Assembly (NCBI RefSeq): GCF_964355755.1
Contig: NC_092679.1
Coordinates: 11,956,932 to 12,020,931, forward strand
Reading direction: 5' to 3'
Source of the DNA: Antedon mediterranea
Lineage: Eukaryota; Echinodermata; Crinoidea; Comatulida; Antedonidae
Length of the DNA stretch: 64,000 nucleotides
The translations under genes were made by a program, and so were the position numbers. Positions 35,391 through 47,737 of this stretch are shown here, piece by piece (the first letter of the stretch is position 1; each line of letters opens with the position of its first letter). The notes below the pieces were generated by a model that saw only the letters and a program-made list of their open reading frames with translations, searched no databases and was not told the DNA's origin.

Positions 35391-37742
35391 TTAGAGCATT
35401 ATGGCCCTTTTATCATTTACGGACATCTGAGGTTTGGATTTCGCGACATCGTTGAATACTACTCTACAGAATTGTCGAAACTGGTCATCTAGTGTAGGCC
35501 TACATGAATTGTCGAGATTGATAAAGTTGGATATGTTGTTATCTTGAGACCTACTTCTGATTGGGGCATTTATTACCCATCCCATTCGGGTTCTCGTCGC
35601 AAAAGGTCCTTCTTCATCGCCAGTTCTTACTTCTTGCTGCATCAATGGAACATCACTTCCTATCAGCAAACCAATTTCTGCATCAAATATAAGGTTATGC
35701 ATCTCGGTAAAAAATCCTTGAACACAACATACTTTATGGGAACAGGTTCAGATAGAATTCAGTTAGGAGTTGTAACTCAGATGAGAGATCTTGGTGTTTT
35801 AGTTGATAATAAATTGAATTTTCATGATCATATCGTTGAAGTTGTTAAAAAGGCTAACTCTAGACTTGGTTTAATTAAGAGAACCTTTGAATATTTAGAC
35901 AGTCATTTAGTGTCTATCCTTTATAAATCAATGGTTAGACCGATTTTAGAATATTCTAGTACGGCTTGTCTTCCTCAGTTTGTTGGTGATTCTATTCTCT
36001 TAGAAAAAGTTCAGCAAAGAGCGACAAAACTTGCTGTGGAAATTGAAAACTCAACCATATAGTGACCGAATGAAATTTATGAAACTGCCATCATTAGCAT
36101 TTCGAAGAAAGAGGTCTTGCTGCTTACAGATTTTTAGAATGATACAAAAGTATGATAATGTTAATCCGGGTGTCTTTTTTGAATTAGCACCATCTACTGT
36201 AACTAGAGGCCACAATTTTAAAATTAAAAAAGTTCATAGTAAATCGAAACACAGACAGAAATTCTTTTCAATATCTGCAGTAAATGATTGGAATAGTTTG
36301 CCATATCATATAGTAAATGCATCCTCTATAAATAATTTTAAAACCCATCTTGAAACACACTGGAAAACCCACAACCTAAAGTTTGAGCCATATAACCAAG
36401 ATGTTCAAAGAGGGACTCACAAACCTTAACAGGTTTATAGTCTAAAGGTCAAGGTAAGGTAAGGTAAATCAATTTGATTTAACTCAATACCATTGAGATG
36501 TCGGCAGTATTGAATGTCGCCTTGGCTAGCAAACGTTCGTCGACATCGGTAGTTCTGGTCTTGAGTATACCTTTGGTAGGATTGTGCAGTTATTGCCTTT
36601 GATGTCCAAGACATCAAGTGAAGTTACTTGACAATTCACTAATGAATTGGGATGGTGCATTGTTGTTAAATTTAGTTCTGTATTTGTGTAGAAGATGATT
36701 TGTGCAGAACGTCGTATTGGAGCCGTTGTCCAGGAAAGCATAGGTAGTTACACATTTGTTTCCCCGTGCCCTGACCCTAACTGGGACAGCTAAACTAATC
36801 TTTGGTCCCTTGGATTTAGCAGCCATGTTCGTGGTGGTGGTGGTTGGTTCGTTTTGGTTTGTAGAATCTACAATCGTTGAGAGTGTGTTTGATGCCGCTA
36901 TGGTTTTCGACTCGGCTTTTGATTCGGCCGGTGATGGCAATTCGACTGTAGACGGAACATCTTTTCTAAACTCAGGTTTTGGAGAATGGATAAAGGTAGA
37001 GTGCTTCTCAGGGCAGATCTTACAAAAGCTTCCTTTAGGACATGCGCTAGCAAAATGTCCGATGACAGTTTCTGCAGATGTGTTTCTTTTGAATAAACTT
37101 CAGTCTGCTTTCTACGGACTTCTTCATAAACTGTTCACACCTCGATAACCAATGTGTTTCAGAAGATAAAATACACTTAAGTTGTTGTTGTTTGGAATCG
37201 CTATTCACTGCATAGTTAATTTTCTTAGAATTTGTTGGTTTTCTGTCTTTACTATAATTCTTCTCTTGTCCTCCAATAGCAGTAGCTCTGGCCTTTGCAG
37301 TGACAACCTCAGATATGTCCTGAATGTTGACGTCATGGTTATCCTTTTGGATGATGTTGTCTATTTCGTCACGCCATGATACTCGTAACCGATGCTGTAG
37401 TCTATCGATAAGTTTCTTTAAATTGTCTAGAGACTCAAGTTTAGCTAAACAGCCTAACTCTTTTAAAGTGTTAACACAGCTTGTCAGGTTGATGGCAAGT
37501 TTCTGAAGACCTTCTCCATCATCAGACCTGATAATAGGTCCGCTGACTAGGCGTGTTATATAGGCAGTTGCAATGATGTATGGTTTCCCATATCGCTTTT
37601 CAAGGAGACGCATAGCTTCTTTAAATCCGTCTTTCATTATGAGGAAACTTCTCATTAGCTCTTGAACATCACCTTTGGTATATTGAATCAAGTAGTGCAG
37701 TTTAGTGTCGCCAACCTTCTTTTTAACGAGGTGTTGCATGAA
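35391..37742 (-). pseudogene. BEL/Pao LTR retrotransposon fragment (gag-protease-RT start), broken
   Basis: Read on the minus strand: a DUF1759-type gag segment (37,739-37,047; EAMRLLEKRYGKP, LDNLKKLIDRLQHRL). Then zinc-knuckle Cys/His (HICRNC...FCKICPEKHSTFIH) with a frameshift near 37,055. Then an aspartic protease (TYAFLDNGSNTTFC, DNG in place of DS/TG) and further frameshifts to about 36,460. A LINE insertion follows, then the Peptidase_A17/RT entry (LLIGSDVP, MGWVINAP) at 35,700-35,391. No LTRs were identified at either end. Confidence 0.82.
35690..36465 (+). pseudogene. 5'-truncated LINE inserted in the BEL/Pao fragment
   Basis: Encodes the C-terminal part of a non-LTR reverse transcriptase ORF (LGVLVDNKLNFHDHI, SMVRPILEYSS, EKVQQRATKLAVE). 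After a frameshift it continues with NDWNSLPYHIVNASSINNF and a stop. It ends in a short aaggt repeat (aaggtaaggtaaggtaa), as expected for LINE 3' tails. 5' truncated, on the opposite strand to the host element. Confidence 0.82.
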
Positions 37743-37765
37743 TAAATTCGCAATTATTATTGTTA

Positions 37766-38190
37766 TGTTAACTTATGCGCGGTAGATTTTACTAAAGCCT
37801 TTGATCGTAGATCATACTATAATTGTTAACAAATTAATAGATATTGGAGTGAGATCATCCATAATACATATTATCTGCAGCTTTCTTACTAATAGAGGCA
37901 TTAATACCATAGTGGGTATAAGAAAGATCACATGCGGTGTGCCCAAAAGCACTAAATTGGGCCCAGTTTTATTTCTGGTCCTATTTTTATTTTTTATTTT
38001 TTTTATTTTTATTTTTATGTCTTTAGGCAATGTGGCCATTAATTAGAAATCCTAATTAATGATGCCAGTCTGAGAAGAAAATAGAAGTATGTGGATGATC
38101 TCACTCTAGGTAAAGTTGTAAAAAAAAACGATTATCTCTATTTACAGGTCTCTCTGGATGATTTGGATGACTGGTGTGTAAAGCTAATAA
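37766..38190 (+). pseudogene. LINE reverse-transcriptase fragment
   Basis: Fragments DFTKAFD, SFLTNR, a GVPKSTKLGPVLF box and, after breaks, YVDDLTLG with the catalytic Asp pair, followed by SLDDLDDWC. These are the core motifs of a non-LTR RT. Frame breaks and a T-rich stretch show it is dead. Confidence 0.7.
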
Positions 38191-38199
38191 TATGTTGCC

Positions 38200-38376
38200 A
38201 AAACCGTCACATGCCATGCCGTTGCCATGCATGTCACAGACATAGTTTCTAAGGCATCTCGAAAGATGTTTGCTTTATTTGTGATGAGGAGGTCTAGTGC
38301 ATCTGTGGTGACCTGATCAAGATGTTCTGTTGTTATATTAGACCAATTCTCGAGTATGCATACCCTGTGTGGCATG
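38200..38376 (-). pseudogene. Possible LINE endonuclease-domain fragment
   Basis: The minus-strand peptide includes LDQVTTDALDLLITNKANIF, resembling the segment before the last strands of the APE-type endonuclease in LINEs. Short, and opposite in strand to its neighbour. Tentative. Confidence 0.35.
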
Positions 38377-38459
38377 GCGCAATTAATTAAAAATTAGCAT
38401 ATAAAATTGAAGCTGTTAAAAACAAGGCCAACAGCCATTAAGTCGCGTGCTACAATGCA

Positions 38460-38520
38460 TAGTGATACCGGACCGACAGACAGACCGACAGACAGACCGA
38501 CCGACCAACCTACCAACTGA
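38460..38520. repeat. (ACAG/ACCG)n microsatellite, copy 1
   Basis: Interleaved gacagacc and gaccgacc tetramers, introduced by gcatagtgataccggacc... wording that recurs at 39,079. The two are probably parts of a dispersed repeat. Confidence 0.75.
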
Positions 38521-39084
38521 CCGAAATTACTGAACATGTTTAAAAATGTTGAAATGTTTAAAAACATTTATATTTTTTTAATTTACACGAGCGCACTTTG
38601 GACGTGCTCGTAAAACGTAATTTCGAGTTGAAAAGTAAGTCAAGAAAACAGAAATCGGGCAAAAAGAGTGCGTAATAACATTTAACGCGCAGTGCGCGCG
38701 CAAAAATCTGCGCACTCATGGCAATTTTGTAAACGCTTAAAATTGCCTGAAACGTACTCTTATTTCATCGAAAATAAATTTTGAAAATTTTAAGCGCGCG
38801 TACGCATGCGTTACATGCGCTACGCACGTAATTGTATTGCCATATGATGATTTATGCCCTGAAATTTATGAGTACCAAATTTTATTTAATTGTGATTCAT
38901 GGTTGTGAAGATATGATTACAAACGTGATTTCGTTAAATCGTGCGTAGACCGCGTAATTTTTTATTGCGCACCGTGAAAACATAACCACATCGATTCCTG
39001 GCCATAAGGAATATTCTGTGAAAAATTGACTTAGCTAGATTAAACTGATATCAAGATAAGGTCAGAAAGCGATAAAACGCATAG

Positions 39085-39165
39085 TGATACCGGACCGACA
39101 GACAGACAGACAGACCGACAGACAGACCGACAGACAGACAGACCGACCAACTGACCGACATAGTG
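39085..39165. repeat. (ACAG/ACCG)n microsatellite, copy 2
   Basis: Same tetramer mix as 38,460-38,520, preceded by the same catagtgataccggacc lead-in. The stretch between the two copies (38,521-39,084) has no recognised gene. Confidence 0.75.
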
Positions 39166-39241
39166 AACTATAGAGCCGCGTCCACGTGACTAAAAAGCTC
39201 TAAGAACTATCCTGGGAAAAAAGTATATATCTTACGATTTA

Positions 39242-39339
39242 GCTTGCGGCAGCAAGGAGGGAAAGTCTCGTCCTTTTCTTTGGTCAGGGTGTCATAAAAT
39301 CGTCTTTGCACAGGGATATGCTCCCTCCTTGCCGCAAGC
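39242..39339. repeat. Hairpin-forming inverted repeat
   Basis: gcttgcggc(agc)aaggaggga at the left pairs with tccctccttgccgcaagc at the right, with a 3-base bulge and a loop of about 60 bases. Confidence 0.65.
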
Positions 39340-39360
39340 GAAAATTAAACCTTAGATCCA

Positions 39361-39738
39361 AAGGTGGAAATCTTGAAGTGCCTAAATGTAAAACCGACAG
39401 ATATAAACGGTCTGCTGTACCTGATATTGTTGAGCTGCTTAACTCTCAATAAAATGCACTGTTTTTTATGTTTTTAAATAACTTTTTTATGTTTTAGTAT
39501 AATTGTTTTATATTTTTTGGAGAGACCTCTGTTATTTGTTTTTCTTTATTGACATTCTGCATGTTATATAGGATTCTTCTAAGTAAATAAATAAATACAT
39601 TTTAATGTTCGGGTGGCTTCCATGCATGCGGCTTTTGGCCTTAATGGAAGTCTCCCTGCTCCTTTTGTATATTTTTGCTTTGTATTTTTTTTTTTCTTTT
39701 GGATCAAATAAACTGACTTGTGACTTGTGACTTGTAAT
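39361..39738 (+). pseudogene. LINE 3' end (C-terminal peptide plus tail)
   Basis: The peptide LEVPKCKTDRYKRSAVPD ending in LLNSQ-stop (39,361-39,452) resembles the usual C-terminus of LINE ORF2 proteins. It is followed by about 250 bp of 3' UTR, aataaa, and a tail of gacttgt repeats (39,712-39,737). Confidence 0.55.
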
Positions 39739-40849
39739 ATCATTGTATATAATGCTAAAAATAAATTAAAATTTAAATCTTTAAGTTGGTCTGCAGCCCA
39801 AATGTTATACAGCTATGTTTACAGAAACACTAATAATAAGGAACAATAATGAAGATGCAAAGATTATAATTCTTGGTGATTTTAATGGTCATGTAGGAGA
39901 CAAAATTAAGGGGGGAGATTTAGACATTAACTTTAATGGTCAAAGTCTAATTGACTTTTGTGATAACAGTGACCTAATTATGTTAAATGGTAGTGAGGTT
40001 TGTAGAGGTGTTTACACTAGAACACACAAAAATCAAGAAAGTATAGTAGATTATGCATTTGTTTCTGATAATGTTTATGAATCAACAGATACATTTCTAG
40101 TGGTCGATGATTATGGTTTAATTCATCTAGGGAGTGACCATAATATTCTACTAATGTCGGTTAAGAAATCACAGTACAATGAAACCAATCATCAAAATAT
40201 TAAACCAGGTAAAAAACATTGGAATATTCCACAGGATTGGAAAGAATTTAAAATTAAAATAAAATGAGGTATTTGATGGTTGGGATCCCATTGACTTGTG
40301 TGCAAATAAAGCTTGGGAACAATGGAAAGACAAAGTGTTAGGCGTAGCATAAGACATACTTGGACAAAAGAAATTGAAGGGTAATTGTAAATTTTGGTTT
40401 GACAAGGAAGTTGAAGTAGCTATTAAACAAAGACAATCAGCTTGTAAAACCCACCGTCATTATGTAAAAATGAAAAATAATCAAGAATTTATTACAGAAT
40501 ACTGTCAACTACTTTAGGATGAATATCAAAGTAAACGTAAAAATATTGTAAGTCTTTAATTAAACGAAAAATCCTGAAGAAAAGAGTAGATCGATGCTCA
40601 CATATAATGGAAAAGGGTGGCCGTGAACTAAAATAATTGTGGGTTGAACTAAAAGGAAAACAGTCTTCTAAAAAAACTCGTTATTAATTCCTGGAACAAA
40701 TATTAAAACATCTGACCCAATACTAATGAAAGAAGCACTTTAAACACATTTCACAAACATAGGTAATGTTAAGGAAAAGAATAACGATATAAATGTTAAC
40801 CAGGTATATCCACAGATATGTATAGATCATATATAAAGATTTTTATTTA

Positions 40850-41046
40850 TTTTTTTACAAAAGTGGAATCTGTACAGGAGTATGGTACGCGGAAGAAGAG
40901 TGACTTCCGTATTCCTCTGAAAAGAACAAATATAGGACAGAGAAGTATTGCCTATAGAGGGGCAAATATTTCGAACCGTTTACCTGAAAATATAAAGTGT
41001 TTAACTAAAATCGGAAAATTTAAAAAGGAAATACAACAACTATTAA
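40850..41046 (+). pseudogene. Second LINE 3' end (left part)
   Basis: Peptide FRIPLKRTNIGQRSIAYRGA then LPENIKCL and FKKEIQQLL: a typical C-terminal LINE segment. It stops at a TTAA where the foldback element entered. Joining across the element to 44,386 gives QQLL-INKY-stop, a sensible end for the protein. Confidence 0.65.
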
Positions 41047-44000
41047 GAGCCATTGTCTGTAAGAATCAAAGAAATATATCAAAAAGAGTGGCAGACTCAA
41101 AAAAATGGATTTCTTTCAAATTTTGCACATGGCTATATATGTGTTGAGAGAAATCAAATATGAAGTATTTTTTATTTCACACATATATTTCCATGGCAAC
41201 GGCAAAATTTGTGTTTTTGACAAATTTTGTCCTTTTTTAAGGTTTTTTAAAATGGATATTGGTACTACTTTGATGAACGATATTTTTGTTTTGTTCATTT
41301 AATTATAAAAAATAATTAGTGTATGCATAATAACAATGCATTGTGTACCTGTTACAAATTTTTTTATTTTTTTTTATTTCATACTTTGGGAGATACCATT
41401 TATTTAAAAAGGGGTGTTTTTCACTTTTTTTAAATTGTTCAATGCAACTAAACTTTACTTCACCATAACGCTCAAAGTGGTGTATTTTTTTAGCTGATTT
41501 ATTACAAATAGGTAGTTCTAATGTTTAATAATTGATTTCTAAAATAAAATACTGGGGTAAATTTAAAATCTACAAGCAGTGTTGCGAGAAACATAGGCAT
41601 TTTTATAAAAAAAAAACATGGTATATTAGTAAAAACATTTTATTTTCTTTGATTATTTGATTTGAAACTCATTGGTCAGAAAAATTCTTAATGTTTTATA
41701 TAGTTCTAGTTGTGTTGTGAGAAAAAAAATTAATTTTTAATTATAGATACATAACAAATATTGAAGCCCTTATTTGAAATTTCATTTCATTTAAGGTCAG
41801 CATGTAAAATATCACACTTTATTATTAAATATTGGTTTTAAATTCTATATTTTTTTTACTGTGATGGTTGGATTCAGTATTAATTATTAATTAATAATTA
41901 TCTGATAATTATTTAATTTCCCTTAGTTATGCATAGCAACAGTTACTATGGTAACTAAAAATGAGATATTCTTTAGATTTTGCATATTTATCTCATACAA
42001 ATTTAAATTTGTAGATTATTAGCAGGCATGCCTTATTTGCATTTTCAAATTACCGTTTCACAAGGTCATATTCGTAAGCACTTTCTTCTGTGATTATTTT
42101 TATTCATGAAAACCCCGTATTTTATTTACAGCGGCCACCTCCCTTAACGGACGCACTTTGAAAAGCCTGTTTGTTCTTCCTATCTAATTAGTGCATTTGG
42201 TGCTTACCGTAAGCAGCTGCAGGCACCTTTTTATACTAAAAATGAGATTTTTTGTAAGCGGCCAATCGAAAAATGTGATACTTATTGCATGGACCTATGA
42301 ATTAGAGGTGCATGTTTATTGTATTTCTTTATATATTAGCTTTATTTTGAAGAGGTTTTAAAAACATTACTGTGAAGAGATGAGAAAACTACACAGATTT
42401 TGACCGACCATTTTTCATATGATAAAAGTTTTTAAAATTTGTCTGAAAATGCTAAAAAATACTAAACCACCTGATTATTAATAATAATAGGCCTACAATT
42501 AGCTGGAAAATTGAGAGGCTCGTTTCGTTAAGAATATCGTATATAGCCATAATAAGTGATTTTGGCCCTTTATCGGCAGAAGGGGTAAGGGGTCACCGCC
42601 CGTAAGCGGCCACTTTTCCAGGTCCCGAGGGTGGCCACTTACGGGAGGTTCAACTGTATTTAAAAAACAATTATCCTTAGTTATGCATAGAAACAGGTTC
42701 TAAGATAACATAAATAATACATTTTGACATAACTTGACCCAACAAATGACCCTTTCACAAGGTCAGACATTTTCTGGGATTCAGTAGATAAGTAAATTTG
42801 GGAAAAGGTAGTAAAGCTATGTAATCTATTGTTTGTAGTCATGAAACCCCATATTAAAAATATTGTACTTAGTTACGTATAGAAACAGTTGCTACAATAC
42901 ACTAGGCCTATAGGTCATTTGACCTCAATATGTAAAATTTTTTTTTTTCATGAAACTCCATATTTAATTTTTTTTTTTTTAAATATCATTTGTAACGTAA
43001 ACAGGTTTAAGATAACACTAAAGGTCATTTTTTTTACCTTTATTCAGATTCGTCAAGACTTTCTTTCTGAGATTATTAGGATTCAGTATTTAAAGTAAAT
43101 TTGGCAAAAAGTAGAAATGTAAAACTATGTAGAAAAAATGTTTTGTATTTATGAAAAACCCCTTATTTTTTTGAAATTTTCGCATAGAAACAGTTACTAT
43201 GGTAAAATGTTGACCTCAAAATGAATGAATTTACAAGGTCAAGTTTGTCATTAATGGAATGCAGTAGAAGTAAAATTGAGAAAAATTACAAATGCAATCA
43301 ATTCTTTGTATTTATAAAAACGCCATTTTTTATGTTTAAAAAAAAATTACTTTCCTTAGTTACACATAGAAATGCTTGCTAAGGTAACACTATAGGTAAA
43401 ATATGAAAATTGTTGAGAATTGTTATGAACTATCTTGTAAATTTTGATCAAACAATAGTTGTAGTAAAGTGGGGACCTGTCCTGTTTTGCATTCTGACCC
43501 CTTTTGACCTCAAATGACCTATTTACAAGGTCAGATTTTTTGGGAGGTCTTTCTGTATCTCTTTACACAAAATAGATTAAAAATTTATAAAAACCATTGA
43601 CGCAATTATTTCCAAGTTTAACATTATTTTCCATCAACTAAATATTTCAATGCAAAATACTGTTTTTCTGGCAATTAATTGAAATAAACCTGGCAACACA
43701 TTCTCCTATTTTATCTAAACTATTCGTATGACTCTAGTAGCATTAGGACAAGCCACATATACATTTTATTATTGGATTAGCCATATTTAAATTGTGTTTC
43801 ATGTGTTTTGTTTGTTGATATTTTGTTATATTTTTTATATTTTTCGTATTTTCCTGGCAACACAAAACCTATGTACGAAATTTACCCCAGTGTTTTTTTC
43901 GTGATTATTGTTGAAAAACATATTGACTATCAAATTAAAAAACCTCATTGATTTAAAAACACCACTTTGGAAGTTATAGGTACGTTTATGAGGTATACTT

Positions 44001-44385
44001 TTATAAAAAAAATATTTTTTAAAAACACCCCTTTTTAAAATAATGGTATCAACCAAACTCCATTTTGTAATTTATTTTTTTTCTACATTAAATGGAACTC
44101 AATACATGTTGTTTACACTGCTATAAACAAAAACTGTATACTGTAAGTATTTTTGGTTAAAATAAGTATACAAGTTTGTACTTTTTCACTATAGAAAATC
44201 TGTGAAAAATGGAAAAAACATCAAAATTTGGATAATTGACCGTTGTCATGACAACGGAGGCTAAAAATTAAAATGAATGTTGTAGATATGCTTTTTATTG
44301 AAATGTCTATTCATGGTAAAAATTTGAGAGAAATCCATTTTTTTACATCTGCCACCAAATCTTTGATTTTTACAGACAATGGCTC
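41047..44385. mobile_element. 3.3-kb TTAA-flanked foldback element
   Basis: The left end gagccattgtctgtaa and the right end ttacagacaatggctc are exact inverse copies, flanked by TTAA on both sides (41,043-41,046 and 44,386-44,389). Inverse similarity continues, imperfectly, for several hundred bases into each arm (for example actggggtaaattt near 41,550 and aaatttaccccagt near 43,880). The centre contains about six diverged units of roughly 180 bp (tagttatgcatagaaaca... acaaggtcag). TTAA duplication is known for piggyBac and Kolobok elements. No transposase seen. Confidence 0.78.
42125..42657. mobile_element. MITE inside the TTAA foldback element
   Basis: The right end reads ggccacttacgggaggttca. 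The left side carries the inverse-type start gcggccacctcccttaacgg. The interior repeats taagcggccac motifs (gtaagcggcc, cgtaagcggccactt). It interrupts one of the ~180 bp internal units. Confidence 0.5.
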
Positions 44386-44645
44386 TTAATAAATAAATAC
44401 TGACTCATGTAGAGTTCACTTTTGTTACTTTTACTTTTTATTTCTATTTGTTCTTTTATTGTTTTATTTGCTAATTAGATATCAGTATTATAGGGTAATG
44501 CGTTTAAGAGCTTCGGCTTATTGCATATCCGTTTTGTATCAAATAAGTTTTCCGTTGATTATGATTTAGATTAAACTTATAGAAATATTCTTGTAAAAGA
44601 AATACTGTATATATATATATATTCTGTTGATACAAATAAATAGTA
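44386..44645 (+). pseudogene. Second LINE 3' end (right part, 3' UTR)
   Basis: Continuation of the LINE at 40,850-41,046 after the TTAA element: a few codons to the stop, AT-rich 3' UTR and a (ta)n-rich tail at about 44,607-44,622. The host LINE RT sequence resumes at about 44,655. Confidence 0.5.
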
Positions 44646-46097
44646 CGTATAAGTACCGCGAATGATGAAGATGTTAGTTTTGCTATTTCGGACTCCAAGA
44701 ATAATGAGTGTCCTGGAGCAGATTCAATAACAAATGAAATTATTAAGAATGGTGGAGATGGAATAGTATCATCTCTACACAAGTTATTTCAGAGATTAAT
44801 TGAAATTGAATCTGTTACTGAAAAATGGAATGAAGGTTGTATTATCCCATTGTATAAAAAAAGAGACAAACTTGATCTGAATAACTATAGGGTAACCCTC
44901 AATTCATGTATAGGAAAAATATTCAGTAAAATAATTTCTCAAGGGATTATACAAGCTACTAAAAATGTTGGGATACAGGGAAAACTCCTAAACCTTATTA
45001 AGAACATGTACTCTAATGTGAAATATAATGTTATTTTTATTGATGTTAAAACAGATATATTTGATATAAATGAAGATGTGAAACAGGGATGTCCTCTTTC
45101 ACCAGCTCTATTTTCTATATATATGAATGAACTGAACAACATAATTAAAAAAAGAAATTTAGGAATATCTATTTCAAACACCCAGATTGGAAGTTTATTC
45201 TGGGCTGATTACGTTTTCCTAATCGGTAAAAATGCACACGATCTTGAACAACTTTTAAACGCTGATGGTAACTTTTCAAAAATGTGGAAACTTAATTTTA
45301 ATTTTTGAAAAATCAAATGTACTAATAACTGGTCAAAGAGTTCATAAATATAGAAAGTGGAAACTAGGAGATAATTATATTGATGAAACAGTTAAATATA
45401 CATTTTGGTACGATTATAATTAGAAAAAATAATGACAATGATCATATTGAAGAGTTAATTAAAAAGGGCAACAGAATAATTGTCTACATAAAATCAATTA
45501 TCGATAACCAGGACGACTTCCACAGAGTATACATGGTAATTTGTCATGGAATACAATTGGTCTTCCCTCAATTAATTATGCATGTTCTGTTTGGCTTCCT
45601 GGTAACAAATCATTAACCCAAAAACTTAATAATTTACAGTACCAAATGGCAAAATTAAAAGCATCTAGAAATGTTGCCAATAAAGCATTATTAGGTGATA
45701 TAGGAAGGCAATCCATTGAAACATTAGAAAACATATTTAGAATAAGTTACTTTAATAGACTTAAGACGATGGAAGAGAATAGGTGGCCACATTTATTATG
45801 TAAAGAACTTCTGGAGGTTAGATGTCAACAAGATGGAAAAGGAAAGTGTAACTTAAATGACAAATTCAATATGGAGCCTCAAGGTTATTGGTTAAAATCT
45901 TTTAAGAAAAATATTTCTGAATGTAATAACCAAGATTGGTTTAAAAAGACAAAAACAAAAACAACATTAAATGATTACGTTAAATATAAAAATACACCAT
46001 ATTTGTTTTATCTAGATTTCAACACAATGTCAAAATATTTTATATTATCTTTTAACCTCTGTCTGTGTAAATCACTTAAATATTCATTGATATGAGA

Positions 46098-46336
46098 CTA
46101 TGAGACTATGAGACTATGGGAGCAAATACCAAATTACATAAAAGATTCACAAACAATTTCAATATTTAAGGCTGCTCTAACAAAACACTATATTTCATGT
46201 TATGTATAGTTTATTTGTATTTTTCTTGTATATGGTTTTATCTTAACTGTTTGTATTGTATGTAGTGAGTGCAAAATCTGTTTGGGCTTTAGGCTATTCT
46301 CATTCCTGGTTATTTTTACATTGATGACCGAATAAA

Positions 46337-46402
<66 letters not shown>
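46098..46402 (+). pseudogene. LINE 3' end with (ATT)n tail, inserted in the host LINE
   Basis: Peptide LWEQIPNYIKDSQTISIFKA ending at a stop at about 46,208, then a 3' UTR ending gatgaccgaataaat followed by about 22 ATT repeats (46,336-46,402). This is the usual form of L2/CR1-like 3' ends. A three-copy agactatg repeat precedes it. Confidence 0.72.
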
Positions 46403-46403
<1 letters not shown>

Positions 46404-46814
46404 AAAGACATATATAATGTAACCTTCACCATATTGTTTATCATTGGAATAAAAGTGGGTTACCCCCACAAAAAATAAAATAAAAGAAGGCAGAAAGCGA
46501 TTATGATCAGATTCCTACTCAGGCCATTGTCTCATTTGTAAAAGTAATTCAATAGAAACAATTGATCAATTCTTGTTTGGTTGTGTAAGTTTATCCTCCA
46601 TAAGAAATACTTGTTTTAATGAATTGAAAAGTGACTTATTTACAATTAATGAATATCATTGGGACATTTTTATTAATGGTTCAACAGAATTTAAGCATTA
46701 CTTGTTACTAGACGACATATATAACTTGTACCAAGATAAATCAATTTGCTCCATTTTTTATAGGAAAAGTAAATCATTTTCAATTTGCACTTAGAAATCC
46801 CTATGGCATGTCGT

Positions 46815-47290
46815 TATTTAGATGAGAAAAACAGGTCAAAGGTTAAAATTACAGAAAAAATGTGTGTTTCAGTCACTTTTTGAAAAAAATGTTGCAGTAT
46901 GGCAAGTGAACAGTTTGACACCAAAATTGGCTTCCTACGACAAATATTTATTAATTTATAAATTATGTCAAAGGTCAATAACCACACTTTTGGTAATTTT
47001 CAAGCAATATCATCTTTTAAACTGAATATAAATGTATATCTTGGGAACAATTTGCTCCTAGTTTTAATTTTCTCCGACCTGCCGTTACTTAGGTTATAGC
47101 AAAAAGAGGTCAAAGGTCAAAATTGCTAAAAATGGGGTTGCCGGGCAATTTTATCAAACAATGTTTAGAGCTAATATAAACATATACATTGTGAACAATT
47201 TGACACCAAAATGATCTCATTACGCCCAGTATTTCCAGAGATATAGTAATGTTTTATGAAAATAGCGGCCATTTTGTTTATGCCAATTAT
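46815..47290. repeat. Diverged repeat related to the 32-34 kb palindrome arms
   Basis: Two to three units of about 130-150 bp, each with (a)ggtcaaaggtcaa, then aacaatttgacaccaaaat-type wording also seen in the arms at 32.3-32.6 and 34.0-34.3 kb. One perfect aggtcaaaggtca at 47,107-47,119. Confidence 0.55.
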
Positions 47291-47737
47291 GCAAATTGCT
47301 CAATGCTGACAGCCGTCCAGTAAAAATGAATCATTCTGATGGTATCGAGAATCAAAATCCATTAAAAAAAAAACTATAGAAAAAACATTGCAAGGTTATG
47401 GAAAAAATAAGCATTTGGCTGCTGGACTACAATGGCTGAAATCTGAATGCCTTTGTACACTTTGTAGGCCTACTCCCTGAAAGTGAAACTGTTAAAACTA
47501 GGCTTACCTATAGGGTCTGTACTCTTCTAGTACTACTTCTTACTTAGCATATGCCTACTCTGAAATTATGTAGATTTCAAATAACTATGCAAAATCGCAT
47601 TACCTACTGTATGATTTATAGTAAATCAGTGTTGTAGCGCGTACCCAGTAACTATGTCAGTTGACTATCCAGGAGGTGAACGCGCGTGAATAATGTCGTA
47701 GATTGAAATAGACTGTACAGAAAAGTTAATAATATAA

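Larger units (their letters stand above)
39815..46795 (+). pseudogene. LINE ORF2 (endonuclease-RT) remnant, broken by nested insertions
   Basis: Pieces in order on the plus strand: APE-type endonuclease (39,815-40,266; ILGDFNGHVG, GSDHNILL); linker (to about 40,800); a gap filled by other elements; RT (44,655-45,308; DSITNEIIKNG, EKWNEGCIIPLYKK, VKQGCPLSPALFS, FWADYVFLIG); connection (45,541-46,030); and a Cys/His C-terminus (46,480-46,793; IDQFLFGC). RT motifs between the NSCIGKIFSKII segment and KLLNLIKNMYSN are deleted. The catalytic pair reads AD-Tyr instead of ADD. Many frameshifts. Clade not assigned. Confidence 0.78.

Noticed and set aside
36756-37148. Plus-strand ORFs opposite the BEL/Pao fragment
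   Set aside because: Shadow frames. The minus strand carries recognisable gag and protease motifs.
46200-46469. Poly-Asn ORF on the minus strand
   Set aside because: It is the (ATT)n tail of a LINE 3' end.
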